64,000 nucleotides of DNA. It comes from Dendrolimus kikuchii. Taxonomy: Eukaryota > Arthropoda > Insecta > Lepidoptera > Lasiocampidae. This document shows, piece by piece, positions 48,151 to 60,264 of this stretch. The notes under the pieces are model-generated. The model ran no database searches, was not told the DNA's origin, and was given only the letters and a program-made list of their open reading frames with translations. The position numbers and the translations under genes are program-made. Location: NCBI GenBank assembly GCA_019925095.2, contig CM034401.1, positions 10,141,338-10,205,337 on the forward strand, written 5' to 3'. The stretch's first letter is position 1, and each line of letters opens with the position of its first letter.

Positions 48151-49219
48151 AAATTCTGAGACTTAAAATCTGCACTTTGATTATATCTGCGCTTCTTTTT
48201 ATTCTAGGAATCCCGCACGACTTTTCACTGGAAAAGTGTAAAGTTGAATTGAATAAATATTATCTGATTTCGATATGGTTTCACCAGAACCATGTTATAG
48301 CTGAACTCCTTTTTCAAGTAATGTATTACATTACATTCCAAGAAACCCACGGGAATTTTCCCGGGAGTCTTTTAAAGTGGGTAATATACATACAAGTTAG
48401 CTGATTTGGATCCGATTAACACTAAAAGAATATAATCCACGACTTTTATATTTCCCAAGATTTCTTGACTTTAAAACCATGCCATATTAGGAGTTGCTTG
48501 ATATGACAGTTTCTATATTTATTTCAACTTAGACATCTTTAGTGCAGCTGCAATTATGTATGCCTTTAATAACATTACTTATCCCGGGTTTTTACGGGAA
48601 TCTTTGGAATTCATGTATTTTCATACTAAAAAATCTATTGCCCTACCGAAAATACCCTTTAATTTTAAATACTGGTAAAATAACTATAATTTACATTACC
48701 TCAAACGAGGACGAAGTCACGTGCATATCCTAGTCTATATATAAATTCCCTGTCACAGTATTTGACCGCGATGAACTCCGAAACTACTCTACACATTTTG
48801 ATGTTTTTTTTTATTTCGTGGATTTGTTCCAACTAAGGACGTAAGATAGTGACGGGTCGTTGCAGGAATAAATAGCCCGTATGTAATATTTACACAGCCG
48901 AAATAAATTATTATTATATTATATTATTCAATAATTGGATTTAAAAGGATTAAAATATTAACATTTTAGTGACGACTTTTCTCTCTATGTAGTTGTCAAT
49001 AACAAACTAAAAATCTGGACTGCCAGCCAGTGGGCGATTGTATAATCTATTTATTTATTGCATTTTTTTTAAACCGAGCAGTCGGTAAATGGGAGTTCTG
49101 CTATCAACTAAGCTACATAAGCATCACGTAGATGGCGCCATACTTTAAGTCCCACCCTTTCGTTGATTATCAGTATATGAACCTTAATCAATATAAATAT
49201 AATACAATATTATATATAT
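48151..49219. other. AT-rich intergenic DNA
   Basis: No gene is recognised; frames at 48135-48404 and 48542-48733 have no domain. Confidence 0.4.
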
Positions 49220-49430
49220 ATATACTAGCTGACCCGTCGAATTTCGTACCGCCATATTTTCTGAATTCCTAAGACTTTGTTTCATGACACAAAAACAAAA
49301 TCGGTCCAGGTGATTAGGAGGATTCTAGAACCCGATCTCAGCGCCACCTACCGGTTCCAATTGTCAGACTAAACCATCCCGGGACTCACTCAAACACACA
49401 CACAAAATTTCATCAAAATCGGTAAAGTCG
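49220..49430 (-). repeat. Family C repeat, reverse copy
   Basis: It begins 'actagctgacccgtcgaatt' and carries 'cagcgccacctaccggttcc' and 'atcccgggactcactcaa'. Confidence 0.65.
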
Positions 49431-49492
49431 TTCTCAATTTATGCGCGTACATACATTTCTATGATTCATTTTTATAAATATATAGATATATA

Positions 49493-50771
49493 CTTAGTCT
49501 GGCCATAAATACTGTAACAATTAAAAAGAAACAAAATATTACATTTGAATTTGGAATCTGTCATTTTTATATGCTTGTTCATTGTGTTTTCTCATTTTGG
49601 CGCCAATACTTTGTACAACATTTTGCGATATTAACATGGAGTGGGGAGATAAAGAGAACCGAATCGCTGTGATTGCATTACACAAAGTGGGTATGGAGCC
49701 TAATGCAATTTTTAAAACTCTCCATACGCTTGGTATTAGTCAAATGTTTGTGTACCGGGCTATTAATAGGTACAATGAGACCTCCTCTGTTTGTGACAGA
49801 AAAAGATCTGGCTGTCCACGTAGAGTTCGTACGAAAAAGCTGGTCAAAGCAGTAAGGGAAAGAATTCGAAGAAATCCTGTCCGAAAGCTTTTATCCGAAG
49901 ATTTTATCTCGGGAGATGAAGATATCACTAGAACCATGTCGCGTATATTAAAAGATGACTTAGGACTTGCAGCCTATAAGAGACGCACTGGTCATTTCTA
50001 AAAAGAATAGGGTGGTAAAATCGAAACAACTGCTGAAACGATACGCAAAGGGAGGTCACAGAAAAATTTTGTTTACGGATGAGAAAATTTTTACAATTGA
50101 GCAACATTTTAAAAAACAAAATGACCGTATTTATGCTCAAAGCTCTAAGGAAGCTCCTCAAATAGTCGACAGAGTGAGTCTTCAGTGATAGTTTAGTGGG
50201 GTGTTAGCTATAAAGGAGTGACTGAGCCATATTTTTGTGAAAAAGGTATCAAAACATCGGCACAAGTGTATCAAGATACCATTCTTGGGAAGGTAGTTAA
50301 GCACCTTAACAACACCATGTTCAATAACCAGGAATGGTCCTTCCAGCAAGACTCGGCGCCGGGTCATAAAGCTCGGTTCACGCAGTCTTGGTTGGAAACG
50401 AACGTTTCGGACTTCATCAGAACTGAAGACTGGCTGTCGTTTAGTCCCGATCTTAATCCGCTGGATTATGATTTATGGTCAGTTTTAGAAAGTACGGCTT
50501 GCTCTAAATGCCATGATAATTTGGAGTACTTAAAACAATCCATACGATTGGCAGTGAAGAATTTTCCCATGGAAAGAGTGCGTGCTTCTAATGATAACTG
50601 GCCTCAACGTTTAAAGGACTGTATTGCAGCCAATGGAGACCACTTCGAATAAGCTTTTTTATTTTAAATTGTTTTATATTTATGTATTAAACTAACACAC
50701 TGTAAAACTTATAAATGTTATTTACAATAGAAAAAAAGTTTCTTTGTTACAATATTTATGGCAAGACTGGG
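49493..50771 (+). mobile_element. maT-type mariner element, copy 2 (dead)
   Basis: The left end 'cttagtctggccataaatac' and the right end complement of 'cccagtcttgccataaatat' are flanked by TA (49491-49492 and 50772-50773). It is closely similar to 22435-23738, so the two derive from one family. Confidence 0.88.
49636..50652 (+). pseudogene. DD37D (maT) mariner transposase, broken copy 2
   Basis: MEWGDKENRIAVIALHKVGM opens a well-preserved N-terminal HTH half (49636-50001) ending at a stop after RRTGHF. A deletion relative to copy 1 shifts the frame before KKNRVVKSKQLLKRYAKGG. FTDEKIF gives the first catalytic Asp, then a second short deletion and stop removes the region before WWGVSYEG. FQQDSAPGHKA and PDLNPLDYDLW supply the other two acids (37 residues between). 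The C-terminal stop is at 50650-50652. The lesions are mostly different from those of copy 1. Confidence 0.88.
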
Positions 50772-50778
50772 TAGCATA

Positions 50779-50781
<3 letters not shown>

Positions 50782-50817
<36 letters not shown>
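50782..50817. repeat. (AT)n microsatellite
   Basis: Pure AT dinucleotide run just outside maT copy 2. Confidence 0.9.
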
Positions 50818-50819
<2 letters not shown>

Positions 50820-52440
50820 GCTATTCTTATTATAATTCTTAAACAGCTAGCAGTGTTGTCCTTAAATGAATCGATGTCTGAGTAGGTATTTATTTATCAG
50901 GCATAAGCATTATTAACATTTACAACATTACCTCTAATAATTTAATTAATAAATTAAATAAAATACAAATTCTACTCGAATTGGTTTTGTATATCTGATT
51001 CTGACAATTTTCTTTTAAATTATTTACCTCTATATAATGTAATTTCAAAACATATTGTTGTTTTCATGACGATTAAAAATAAAGCAGAGTGTAAAACTAT
51101 TCTCATGTATAGCGGGTTTAAAATCTGCATCACTAAAAATTCATGGAATGTTAATGTAACATTAGAGAATTTAACTCTATTAATTTTTAAACATGCATTA
51201 CCCATCACCGTAAATGAGAGAAGGCCCAGAATTAACTCTACTTAGTTTTAATTTGTTTTATAAACGTAATCTCTACAAATATATTATGTGTTGCCAGGTT
51301 TTTGGGCTTCTTTGGTTAAAATGCCATAGAAGATGATGTTGATATTTTACTACATGAGATTTCTTTTTAATAGACAAACAAACATATTTATCATATACCA
51401 GTTGTGCCAGTGAAACTTCGTTCGAATTGCTATCACCATAACGACGCGTTTGTAATGATTTGTCAAAAACAGCGATCGCAGCTAAATCCGGTTATATTTA
51501 TTTGACTATTTCACGAAAACAATATCATTAGTGACCTGAGATATGTAAGCCAGCTGTGTCGAGATTCATTTAAGTATTTCTGTTCAGTAGTTTAAAGAAA
51601 GACACCGCACGATATAATTTATTCACGCAAATTATGCTTGTGTAAACCCTATAGCTAAAAATCGAATATTTAATTACGTTATTTTTAACGCTACAACTAA
51701 GTCGCATTTGGACACAGTCACTAATACTAACATTAACCCAAATATAACAGGGCAAATAAAAAATGTATATGGCATTCGGCACAATGAAGATGCTTTATCG
51801 ACAACCTCGTCACTTAATTTGGATTACAAAGTGGCAGCGCCTGTAGTCGTAAATTGAGCACGACGTCACTAAGCTCCGCACTCGCACGATAATTAGTGTA
51901 AAAGCGATGTCAATGGATTAAAGCCTTCAGTCGACTGTATTCATTCGATCTATTTTACCCATTCTATCAGTAATGTAACCATTGATCGTATAATAATAAT
52001 ATCAACCCATTTATTTCTTTCTGCTAGGCTCGAGCCTCCCTATTTATTTTTAGACATGACTCTGCATAAATTTTGAATCACGCCGGTGTAAATCATTCAT
52101 AAATATTAAAGTTTCAATATAATCGAGGGCCGTTGTGGTTAGTGTGATAAAGCTTTGCCGGTCTACCCTGCTACAAGAAGAAGTTGAAGAAGCATTGGTT
52201 TCGATTCGTCACATGGTATTATATTTCGTAAACGAACTTTGCGTATTTACTATGATCAGGATGTGTGGGATCGGCGCCAAAGTGGTCCGTTGTAGGTATA
52301 TTATAACCCACAACACAAGCGTAACTTGCTTAGCCTCGGAATATACAACGTGTATGTTTGTCTATCAATTACTATTCTTAATCTTCAAGCAATGGCAACA
52401 GAAAAAATCTTGACCCATGCAACAAAAGCCCTAACCAAAT
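50818..52440. other. Intergenic DNA
   Basis: Mostly AT-rich. A GC-richer patch at about 51825-51960 is not matched elsewhere in the window. Near 52130-52400 there is a repeat with 'aagctttgccggtctaccct' and 'gcgtaacttgcttagcctcgg', partly echoed near 16480-16510. No gene is recognised. Confidence 0.4.
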
Positions 52441-52469
52441 TGCAGGTCTTTCACTGGCGTAAAACAAGA

Positions 52470-52810
52470 TAGTTGTTGGGGCACGGCAGAAGCATGGCAA
52501 CAAGGACACGGCGCTGCACACCCTCCAAGTATGCTCCGTTTGGGCAAAGCAGCGCCATGAACCCGTCGCCGATCTGGACTTGAGTAGACCTTCGCTGAGG
52601 TCGTGGAACGGGCTATGGTAGGGGGAGCAAATACTGATGCGCCGCTGTCTCCTCCTTTTGTGAGCTCATAATTCTTCCCAATGAAGAGACGGACCGTGAT
52701 CGTGAGTATACGGAGTCCTTGCTCCGTTTCCACCAAAAGAAGACGCAACAGCGCCGGAGAGGGCGGCTTTTGACTTTCGGCCGAAGCGAACAACGGTGCG
52801 TTTCTGTTTT
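52470..52810 (+). pseudogene. R1-like LINE C-terminal fragment, degenerate
   Basis: Aligns in order with 53815-54115 of the better-preserved copy: 'aaggacacggcgctgcacac', 'tgtctcctccttttgtgagc' and 'gactttcggccg'. The frame is broken throughout. It is a second, more decayed copy lying head-to-tail before the next one. Confidence 0.65.
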
Positions 52811-52920
52811 TCTGTTTCCCTGTTTCCCATCCACCTATAATTCCCTGTTTGTCTTCCGCCTATAATATATAATCGACAGGCCAAAGAGGCGAGTTTCAAA
52901 CCGCTACACGCCGTATTTGA

Positions 52921-54117
52921 AAACGAGTCCTCCCGGGCGGCGGCGTCGTATGTTACGCAGACGACACGCTGATCGCCGCGCGTGGGAGGACCCATCGGCA
53001 GGCGTGCCTTCTAGGCACGGCTGGGGTGTCGACAATAGTAGGCAGGATCCGGCGTCTTGGTCTGGAGGTGGCGTTACAGAAGACCGAGGCCGTGATGTTT
53101 CACGGTCCTCGTAATCGTCCACCTCCGGACAGCTGCATCATAGTAGGAGGCATCCGCATCGGCATCGGTGGAACCATGAAATACCTGGGATTGGTCCTCG
53201 ATAGCCGATGGGATTTTTCGGCACACTTTCGGCAGCTGCTCCCCAGACTCAAGGGGGCAGCCGGTGCGCTCTCGCGCCTGCTCCCCAACGTCGGGGGGCC
53301 CAACGCCACGTGCCGGAAACTCTTCGAAGGCATCGTACGTTCGATGGCCCTTTACGGGGCCCCTGTATGGTCGGACCACCTGACGGCCAAAAACGCGGCG
53401 CTGTTGCGTCAAGCGCAACGCATATTGGCCGTCAGGGCAATAAGAGGATACCGTACGGTGTCCTTCGAAGTGGCCTCGCTACTGGCCGGATCCCCCCCAT
53501 GGGACCTGGAAGCCAGGGTCCTGGCGTCACTGTATGTGTGGCGCAAAGAGGCCCTGGCCAGGGGCACTAGACCCGCGCCTCGCGAGATCGAGGCGTGCAG
53601 GTCGGAGCTCCATCAGGTAGCCGTGGGGGTCTGGGAAGATCGCCTACGACGCCCCAGCGCGGGCCCCGCCACCATTGAGGCGGTGAGGCCCGTCCTGCAC
53701 GATTGGATTAGACGAAGTCACGGCACCCTGACGTTCAGGCTGACGCAGGTCCTGACGGGGCATGGTTGCTTCGGAAGGTACCTGTGTCGCCTCGGCCGCG
53801 AGGCCACGTCAGGGTGCCATCATTGTGACACGGGCGACGAGGACACGGCGCTGCACACTCTCCAGGAATGTCCAGCCTGGACGGAGCAGCGCCGGGAGCT
53901 CGTCGCCCATACCGGATTTGACACCTCGCTCCCGGCCGTGGTACGCACCATGGTCGGGAGCTCCACCGGATGGGACGCCGTCTCCTCCTTCTGCGAGCAA
54001 GTCATGTTCGCGAAGGAGGAGGCGGAACGGGAGCGTGAGCGTAATTCCCTGCTCCGCTCCCGCCAAAGGAGGACGCGCCGACGCCGGAGGTCAGACAGTG
54101 ACCTTCGGCCGCCGTAA
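52921..54117 (+). mobile_element. R1-like LINE, 5'-truncated ORF2 (RT palm to C-terminus)
   Basis: The open frame runs from just after a TGA at 52918-52920 to 54117. It begins in the RT palm with the catalytic VVCYADDTLIAA box (YADD at 52954-52965). Next come TIVGRIRRLGLEVALQKTE, YLGLVLDSRWDFSAHF, the MALYGAPVWSD region and a zinc knuckle CHHCDTGDEDTALHTLQEC (C-x2-C-x9-H-x4-C). The C-terminus is basic and Arg-rich. This layout and the high GC are typical of R1-clade LINEs. The endonuclease and RT fingers are missing, so it cannot move itself. No internal stop interrupts about 399 codons, implying a fairly recent insertion. Confidence 0.82.
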
Positions 54118-54734
54118 GCGGGCGGCGCGGGTGGGGCCCCTAGGGGTATAGGGGTTCTCACTCACCCGCACGTGCCGTCGAGATGAGAGCGCGAGTGTTC
54201 CGCGCGAGCTCATCTCTCTTCCCGTGGGGCGCGTTACAAACCGCCCCACGCATGGATTAGACCTAGTAGTAGCCGGGGGATACGTCCCCTGGCATAGGAA
54301 GAGGCCCAGTGAGGGGGGCCCACGCCTGCCAGGGCACGCGGAGTTGGGAATCCCGCATTCACGTAGCCCTGGCATAAGGCGCAGGACGGAACACCCAGGG
54401 GTTTTAGTGGGTATCCCTAACTGGGGAGTGGCAATAGCGTGGCACCGGTTCTGACCGGGCACGCTAGTGCCACCCCCGATCTGGCGAATCCCACACTCAC
54501 ACGGGTCGCGAATATCCCCCCAGGCTTCTGTGCCTGTCGCGACTTAGTCCTCAAACGGCTCTCACACGGGTCGCGAACATCCCCCCAGGCTTCTGTGCCT
54601 GTCTGGTTTAATGCTCAAACGGATTTCCCCTGGCCAAAAAAAAACTGTTGTTCGTGTTCTACATTCTGTTGATCGTGCCTACCCCGCAAGGGAACTGGCG
54701 TGAAGTTATGTATGTATGTATGTAAAAAAAAAAA
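54118..54734 (+). mobile_element. R1-like LINE 3' region with 65-bp duplication; second LINE tail at the end
   Basis: It shares blocks with 20590-21095. A 65-bp unit starting 'ctcacacgggtcgcgaa' is present twice (54496 and 54561). From about 54671 the 'cctaccccgcaagggaactg' tail with (ATGT)n and A-run matches 6950-7010, probably the end of another LINE. Confidence 0.65.
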
Positions 54735-55134
54735 GGTTAGAACATGAAAATCAACGCAAGAGCCGAGCGAGCGTAGCGAGCGTGCCGCGGCAGCAGCCGG
54801 CGAACTGCTAGAAAGCCAATCGCTTTTTAGGACAAAAGCGTTAGGTTAATTTTCTACGGAAGCGACTTTTAGTACGGCGTTGAAATATTCTGTTAAATAA
54901 TATTATTGTAATTAATAAAATGGATACCAATACGTATGGCACTCGTGTCATTATGGAATCTAATGTACGGGCAAACAAGAGAATGTCACATAACTTTTAT
55001 GGTAAACAAACAATTCGGGTAAATGAAATTCGGCCAAGTAAAATTTGGGCATATGAGTATTATTACTTATATTTTTGAGGCAGACAATAGACAACCGTTG
55101 AATATACGCTAGTCACTAATTTCTTAAGATTACA
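54735..55134. other. Intergenic
   Basis: Short GC-rich patch near 54765-54805 ('gagccgagcgagcgtagcga'), otherwise AT-rich; no gene. Confidence 0.4.
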
Positions 55135-55285
55135 ACACTAACACATAAGATTGGCTTAAAAACAGCCTATATCCTATAAATTCCTGTAACTATTGACAAT
55201 TTTCAATAAATATTACACACTTTTAAAAATAAAACCTATACAGCAAAATATTATCCACCAAGTTCGCGCCAAATCTCCCTGATGC
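55135..55285 (+). repeat. Family E repeat, copy 3 (diverged)
   Basis: It has 'ctgtaactattgacaatttt', 'acagcaaaatattatccacc' and 'cgcgccaaatctccctgat'. Confidence 0.6.
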
Positions 55286-55312
55286 TTCAAAATATTGGAT
55301 GGTATACCAGCT

Positions 55313-55577
55313 AAAAGTCGTGGTAGCGTATTGGCTAGCGTACGCGTCCCAAACTCAAAAGTCATTGGTGCGTATCCTGGCCGGAACGCATGCACCACTT
55401 AGGCAGTTTTTTTTTATCTAATGCGCATATCCTTACAATTACCAAGTGCTAACAACTGTGAAGGAAAACATCGTGATGAAACTTGCACATCAAGATAAAC
55501 CGATGTGTCAAACCTCTCTGTATAATGCCCATTCCCCTATAGTAGGAGACCCGAGCCCAGCAGTGGGATGTTTATGG
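55313..55577 (+). repeat. tRNA-derived SINE, family B
   Basis: Head 'gtggtagcgtattggctagc' (A-box-like), body 'tgtgaaggaaaacatcgtga', end 'cagcagtgggatgtttatgg'. The B box is decayed. Confidence 0.75.
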
Positions 55578-55589
55578 GTTGTTATTATT

Positions 55590-55765
55590 ATACCAGATAA
55601 ACTTGTCCAAGACTGATTGGTGGATTTCACACTGCGGTATTTTTAACGAAAACGTTTTCTTCACATCACCGTGAGTTAAATGTAACAATATGCACATTGG
55701 TCGCAAAAGCTACGAAAACGGTATTTCCTGTTAAGGTACTCTGAACCCAAGTCATTGGAATGCAA
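55590..55765 (-). repeat. tRNA-derived SINE, family B, reverse fragment
   Basis: 'acttgtccaagactgattgg', 'ttcttcacatcaccgtgagt' and 'taacaatatgcacattggtc' match the reverse of the body. It lies tail-to-tail with the preceding copy. Confidence 0.5.
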
Positions 55766-57324
55766 CAAGAATGCCTAAATTACTCAGCTGGCACCACTTA
55801 CTAGTCATATAATATCTTTTTTGTATTTTGTACGTTAACGTTAATCATATTTAGTTAGTGTAAGTTTTAAGGCTTCTTTAGGGTTCTTCAAATCTTAAAG
55901 AATCCTACAAACTTAATGTAACTCAATATGAATAATGAGACCATTAATATTATTACGAGTCGCGAGGCTCGAATTAAAATGCCGTTAGAATGACTATAGA
56001 GTTTATTACAACTATACAAACACGTATAACACAGGTACAAATATAACCGAACACAACAAATCCAAACGTAATGCAGAAGGTCGTAATTCAATAAAACGCG
56101 CAAAGTCCGTTACTTATTATATTCCCGATTGTAGTACACACATCTCGCTTCGCTGGTGGTTCTCGCTAACTCCTCCCTAAATCGGGCCATTACTTTATAC
56201 TGCACAAATCAATATGTCCGCCCGGCAGCGTGACCCGAATTTCCTAGAATCAGCTTGTACTTTAAATCCGTAACACCTGGCTAATGATTACAATACAACA
56301 ATAGGCCATATGCCAATAAGTAAACAAAAGAAGACGGCGATGAAAGAATTTCAATGTTATTAGTTCAAATGCCGACGGGTAATAAAAGTGCTTTGTTTCG
56401 GATATGCTGGTGGATTTTTTGTTTGTCGGGATCCGAGTTGTAACAATATTTAACTACAATAAAAACTTACCTTCTTTCTTCTAGAACATAGTTTTTGTCA
56501 CCTATTTTAACTGTAAGAGATTAATTAACATTTTCTAAATATCCCTCAAAGCAAAATCTGCAAATAAGAAAATTTTCCATTCATCCACTTTTCTGGGGTT
56601 TTAGTTAATTTCTGCTTACCCGAGGTTGCCAGGGCACCCTCGGGTAAAGGCATAAGGCCCTGCATATAGCTATAAATTTAATTTAATCAATGCATAATGA
56701 AACAAATTGCACATAAAAATATATTACAGATTCAATCCCATGTGATCTCAATCTAATAAAATTCCTATCTGTGTCCTGCCAATAGTATGCGATTAGCAGA
56801 GATAAGAGTATCTTATGTTAATACCCGTTATCAAGAATACCAAATTTCCTTTAGTAATTTTGAAAAACAAGAATTTCTTAAATTCGTATTTTTAACCGAC
56901 TTCAAAAAGAAGGAGGTTCTCAATTAATCTGTGTGTTTTTTGTATTGGATTTCTCCGTCAATTATGGACAGATTTTCATTTTTTTTTTCATTTAATCGAA
57001 AGATTATAATACTCCCGAATTGGTCCCATAGTCACCATGTCAGGATCTGGTGCCTGGATCGGATCCCAGGGCTATCGAGCATAACACTTATTAAGGAAGG
57101 CCGTGCGCCTAAATTCTTTGAAAAATCTTGTATACGTGTGTAGCTATTACATTTTCTACAGGCCCTTAATTTTTTATATGTATGTTACTCGATTTTTTCA
57201 TAAATTGTGAATCGATTTCGAAATTTTTTTCTTTATTCGTAAGTATGTATACTCCCGAGGCGGTTCCATGGTCACCAAGTCAGGATCTGATTTGTATATC
57301 GCAAGGAAATCGTGCCGAATTCTC
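55766..57324. other. AT-rich DNA; foldback at 55847-55935 and 'aaccgacttcaaaaa' repeats
   Basis: The foldback is an imperfect version of 24368-24440. 56893-57310 carries two pieces of a repeat I recognise as common in Lepidoptera, beginning 'taaccgacttcaaaaagaag'. No gene. Confidence 0.5.
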
Positions 57325-57600
57325 TCCATGCAGGAACGGAAAAAGAATACTCATTCCTGCTGCCGGGCGGCCTGTCGTAAGAAGTGACAAAACAAACCTG
57401 ATGGATGGCTACCACCTATGGTCTAGAGTATACCGCCATAACAACTTTAAGTTGTATTCCGGCATCAGAAGCCAGGTTCCAGTTTCTCCTTCAAGACCGA
57501 TACCACCTCCAGTATTGCTAATGTCCATAGGCGACGGCATTTAACCACTTTCCATCACATCACAGTTAGGTCGTCAGCCTGTGTGCTGTGCTTCAGCAAC
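57325..57600 (-). repeat. SINE-like family A, divergent copy 12
   Basis: The complement shares 'ttgctgaagcacagcacac', 'caatactggaggtggtat' and the terminal 'ccgttcctgcatgga'. It belongs with the divergent subtype at 3546. Confidence 0.7.
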
Positions 57601-58234
57601 AACAAAAATCAAGAGCAACCCTTGTTGAAGAGCATATACACCGAAGAGTGAGATAGCAAATTTGTATACATGTGCCAGTTATGCAGTTTCCACGGGTGCT
57701 TAATATATTATTTCTAAAGAGATTGAAGTATTTGCGCAACTAAAAAGTAAACATTATTTTTTTAACAAAACAAAAACAACTTCACACTACACCAAACGAA
57801 GCACCAACAAATTTAAATAAAACCTACTTTCATTTTAACAAACAAGACGTGTTTCGAAACTGAGGACAAAAACTTTAATAGAATCTGTAGTTTGTAGTCT
57901 GTGTAACTAATTGAAATAATATTAAATTACAAACAGACAGTTCTAGTAGGTTCTTAATTAAATAAACATTGAATTTGCAATTGGCTGTGCTTTGCGCTTT
58001 AATATTGGAAAATTAGAATTTACGCAACTAATATTAATCGTATTTAGTACAAAGACAGAATGTCTTATCATTTTACTTCAGCTGTTCTCTTGGCGTCACT
58101 CGATTAAATGTCGAATCTAGATCTTACAAAATCCTTTTCTTTTTTCCGAAAGAAAAATATCTTATGACCGTTTGACTAATAACTCTTTATCAGAAATACA
58201 TATATAAATCAAAATTATCATATCAAAATTTAAC
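57601..58234. other. AT-rich intergenic DNA
   Basis: Nothing recognised. Confidence 0.4.
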
Positions 58235-58739
58235 GTTTGGTATTTAGATGACGGTACCCTAGGAGGCGACTTAGGTACACTGAGAAATGATTTGACCATG
58301 CTAACTGAAGAATTCGGCAAAATAGACCTGGAACTAAATTTTTCAGTGTGAACTTTTCATAAATGAAAATTGCGACTACCTCATTTCTGGACTTATAAAT
58401 CTGGCCCCAAATTTAAAAATTGTAAGTAAAAATAATTTGACCCTCCTCGGGCACCTGTCTTCGAAGAATCTTTTAACTCGTTCTTTGACGACAAAATTTA
58501 AAATTTTACACACAAAGTAGACAACTTAAAAATAATAAACAAACACAGTGCTTATTTTATTATTCGGCATTGCTTATTTGTTCCAAATTTTTTGTACGTC
58601 CTACGGTGCTCTCCCCTGTGGAGGCACTCGAAAATTCTGAATGTTTTGGATTGCACCATTAGACAATCGCTCACTTCCATTTTAAATTTACCATTCGATT
58701 TTGAAGACCGCACGTGGACCCAAGCTACCCTGCCAATTT

Positions 58740-59053
58740 TTTTTTTATTGCAGGAGATCAGCAGACAGGCAGACGGTCCACTTGATGGAAAGCGGTTACC
58801 ATCGCCTATGGACGGACATTTGTAAGACCAAAGTTGCTACAAATGTGCTGCTCTCTTAAAGGAAACTGGAACCTGGTCACTAATGCCGGAACACAACTCA
58901 AGGTTGTTATGGCGACATACTTTAGACCAGGGGTGGTAGCCATCCAGTCGGCTAAATGCCCTACCACCTGGCTGTGGGTTGTTAAGTCGCCTCTTACGAC
59001 AGGCCGCCCGGCCGCAGGAAGTTGTATTCTTTCTCCGTTCCTGCACGGATAAA
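58740..59053 (+). repeat. SINE-like family A, copy 13, inserted in the YLDD LINE
   Basis: Near-complete copy from 'ttattgcaggagatcagcag' to 'ccgttcctgcacggataaaa'. A short 'aatt' is present on both sides, a possible target duplication. It post-dates the LINE. Confidence 0.8.
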
Positions 59054-59079
59054 AAATTTAGCTAATTAGGCTAGGCGGC

Positions 59080-60060
59080 TTGGGCATACGCAAAATCTCA
59101 GATGTAGCTTTACCTGCTTTTCTGTCCTCAGTTTATAGTACTGTGGACCTCATTGTCAAACTAATAAATCCGTCACTAAGTGACTTTGAGGTCCCATACT
59201 TGACTGAGGCCAGAAACGCATGGTCACTAGCATGCCCGAGCCAAAATTATCCAGTAGAGCCCAAATCACAGAAGCTTTGGGACGGGCCGCTCAGCAAGTT
59301 GGTGTATAAAAATCCCTTATCCTCTAATGTCAAAGAAGCTGAGCGAGCCCGCCTCTTAGCAGTCTTAAAATGGGAGTCAGGCTTGTGGCTTCAGGCGCTG
59401 CCCTCATCAAATTTAGGCACACTCCTAGATGACACTACATTTAGGATTGCTGCCTCTATTCGACTGAGGGCACCGGCTGTAGTCCCTCATCACTGTCAAT
59501 GCGGAGATAAAGTCGGTGGTTCAGATCACCATGGCTTGTCATGCGTTAGAAGCGCCGGCAGAATACCTCGCCATGCTGCACTAAATGACATTATCCGCCG
59601 GGCTCTTGTGACCCCGGCCATTTTAGAGCCAAATGGACTGTGTCGCGACGATGGCAAGAGACCGGACGGGATGTCTTTGGTGCCATGGAAGATGGGACGA
59701 CCATTAGTTTGGGACGCAACGTGCGTTGACACTTTGGCAGCGTCCCATTTTCCTGATACGGCTGTGGTAGCTGGTGCAGCTGCCGCCCGACAAGAGGACT
59801 TAAAACGCCGCAAATGTGCATCCGTTGGTAGTGAATGTATATTTGCGGCTTTTGGTGTCGAAACTCTCGGGCCATGGGGTCCAGAAGCCCATCGCCTTTA
59901 TCGAGACCTATCAAAACGGTTGATAGATGTCTCACGAAACCAAAACGCTGGCCTGTATTTTGGGCAACGCATAAGCGTTGCCATACAACGTGGTAATGCG
60001 GCCAGCGTTTTGGGAACGTTCCCAACTAACGGTGATTTGGGACCTATTTACTATTTGTAG
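59080..60060 (+). CDS. C-terminal ORF of YLDD/RPD LINE: zinc knuckle plus PD-(D/E)XK-like region
   Basis: About 326 codons remain open. GLGIRKISDVALPAF follows the RT region. Residues about 139-155 form a C-x1-C-x8-H-x4-C zinc knuckle (CQCGDKVGGSDHHGLSC). RH at about 164-165, RPDG at 194-197 and WDATCVD at 211-217 follow in the order seen in the restriction-like endonucleases of R2-superclade LINEs (RH, KPD, D). The conserved tail QRISVAIQRGNAASVLGT recurs in the fragment at 10705-10871. It is retrotransposon-derived, not a host gene; the nuclease assignment rests on motif order only. Confidence 0.6.
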   Translation: MGIRKISDVALPAFLSSVYSTVDLIVKLINPSLSDFEVPYLTEARNAWSLACPSQNYPVEPKSQKLWDGPLSKLVYKNPLSSNVKEAERARLLAVLKWESGLWLQALPSSNLGTLLDDTTFRIAASIRLRAPAVVPHHCQCGDKVGGSDHHGLSCVRSAGRIPRHAALNDIIRRALVTPAILEPNGLCRDDGKRPDGMSLVPWKMGRPLVWDATCVDTLAASHFPDTAVVAGAAAARQEDLKRRKCASVGSECIFAAFGVETLGPWGPEAHRLYRDLSKRLIDVSRNQNAGLYFGQRISVAIQRGNAASVLGTFPTNGDLGPIYYL

Positions 60061-60264
60061 TTTTTATCTTTTATAAATTAAGTTGTATATACTTATATAT
60101 ATATGTATATATTATTAGAATAGGCATCATATCTATTTTATTTATCATATTATCATACAGATCAATTAGCTTCAATCATATTAACTTTAAATTGGTCTTT
60201 ACATATGAAATTGCCGTTTTTTATTAAATAAGTTAACGTATATTTTTTCTATATGTTTTTATTT
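60061..60264. other. AT-rich spacer
   Basis: Nothing recognised. Confidence 0.4.

Larger units (their letters stand above)
58235..60060 (+). mobile_element. LINE-like retroelement with YLDD box and nuclease-like C-terminus, split by a SINE-like insertion
   Basis: The left part (58235-58738) begins with WYLDDG, an RT catalytic box with Leu in place of the usual Ala (YLDD at 58241-58252), and continues as degenerate RT thumb with frame breaks to about 58735. Family A is inserted at about 58740-59053. The right part resumes with RLGGLGIRKISDVALPAFL and stays open to 60060. The two parts join logically on either side of the insert. Confidence 0.65.
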
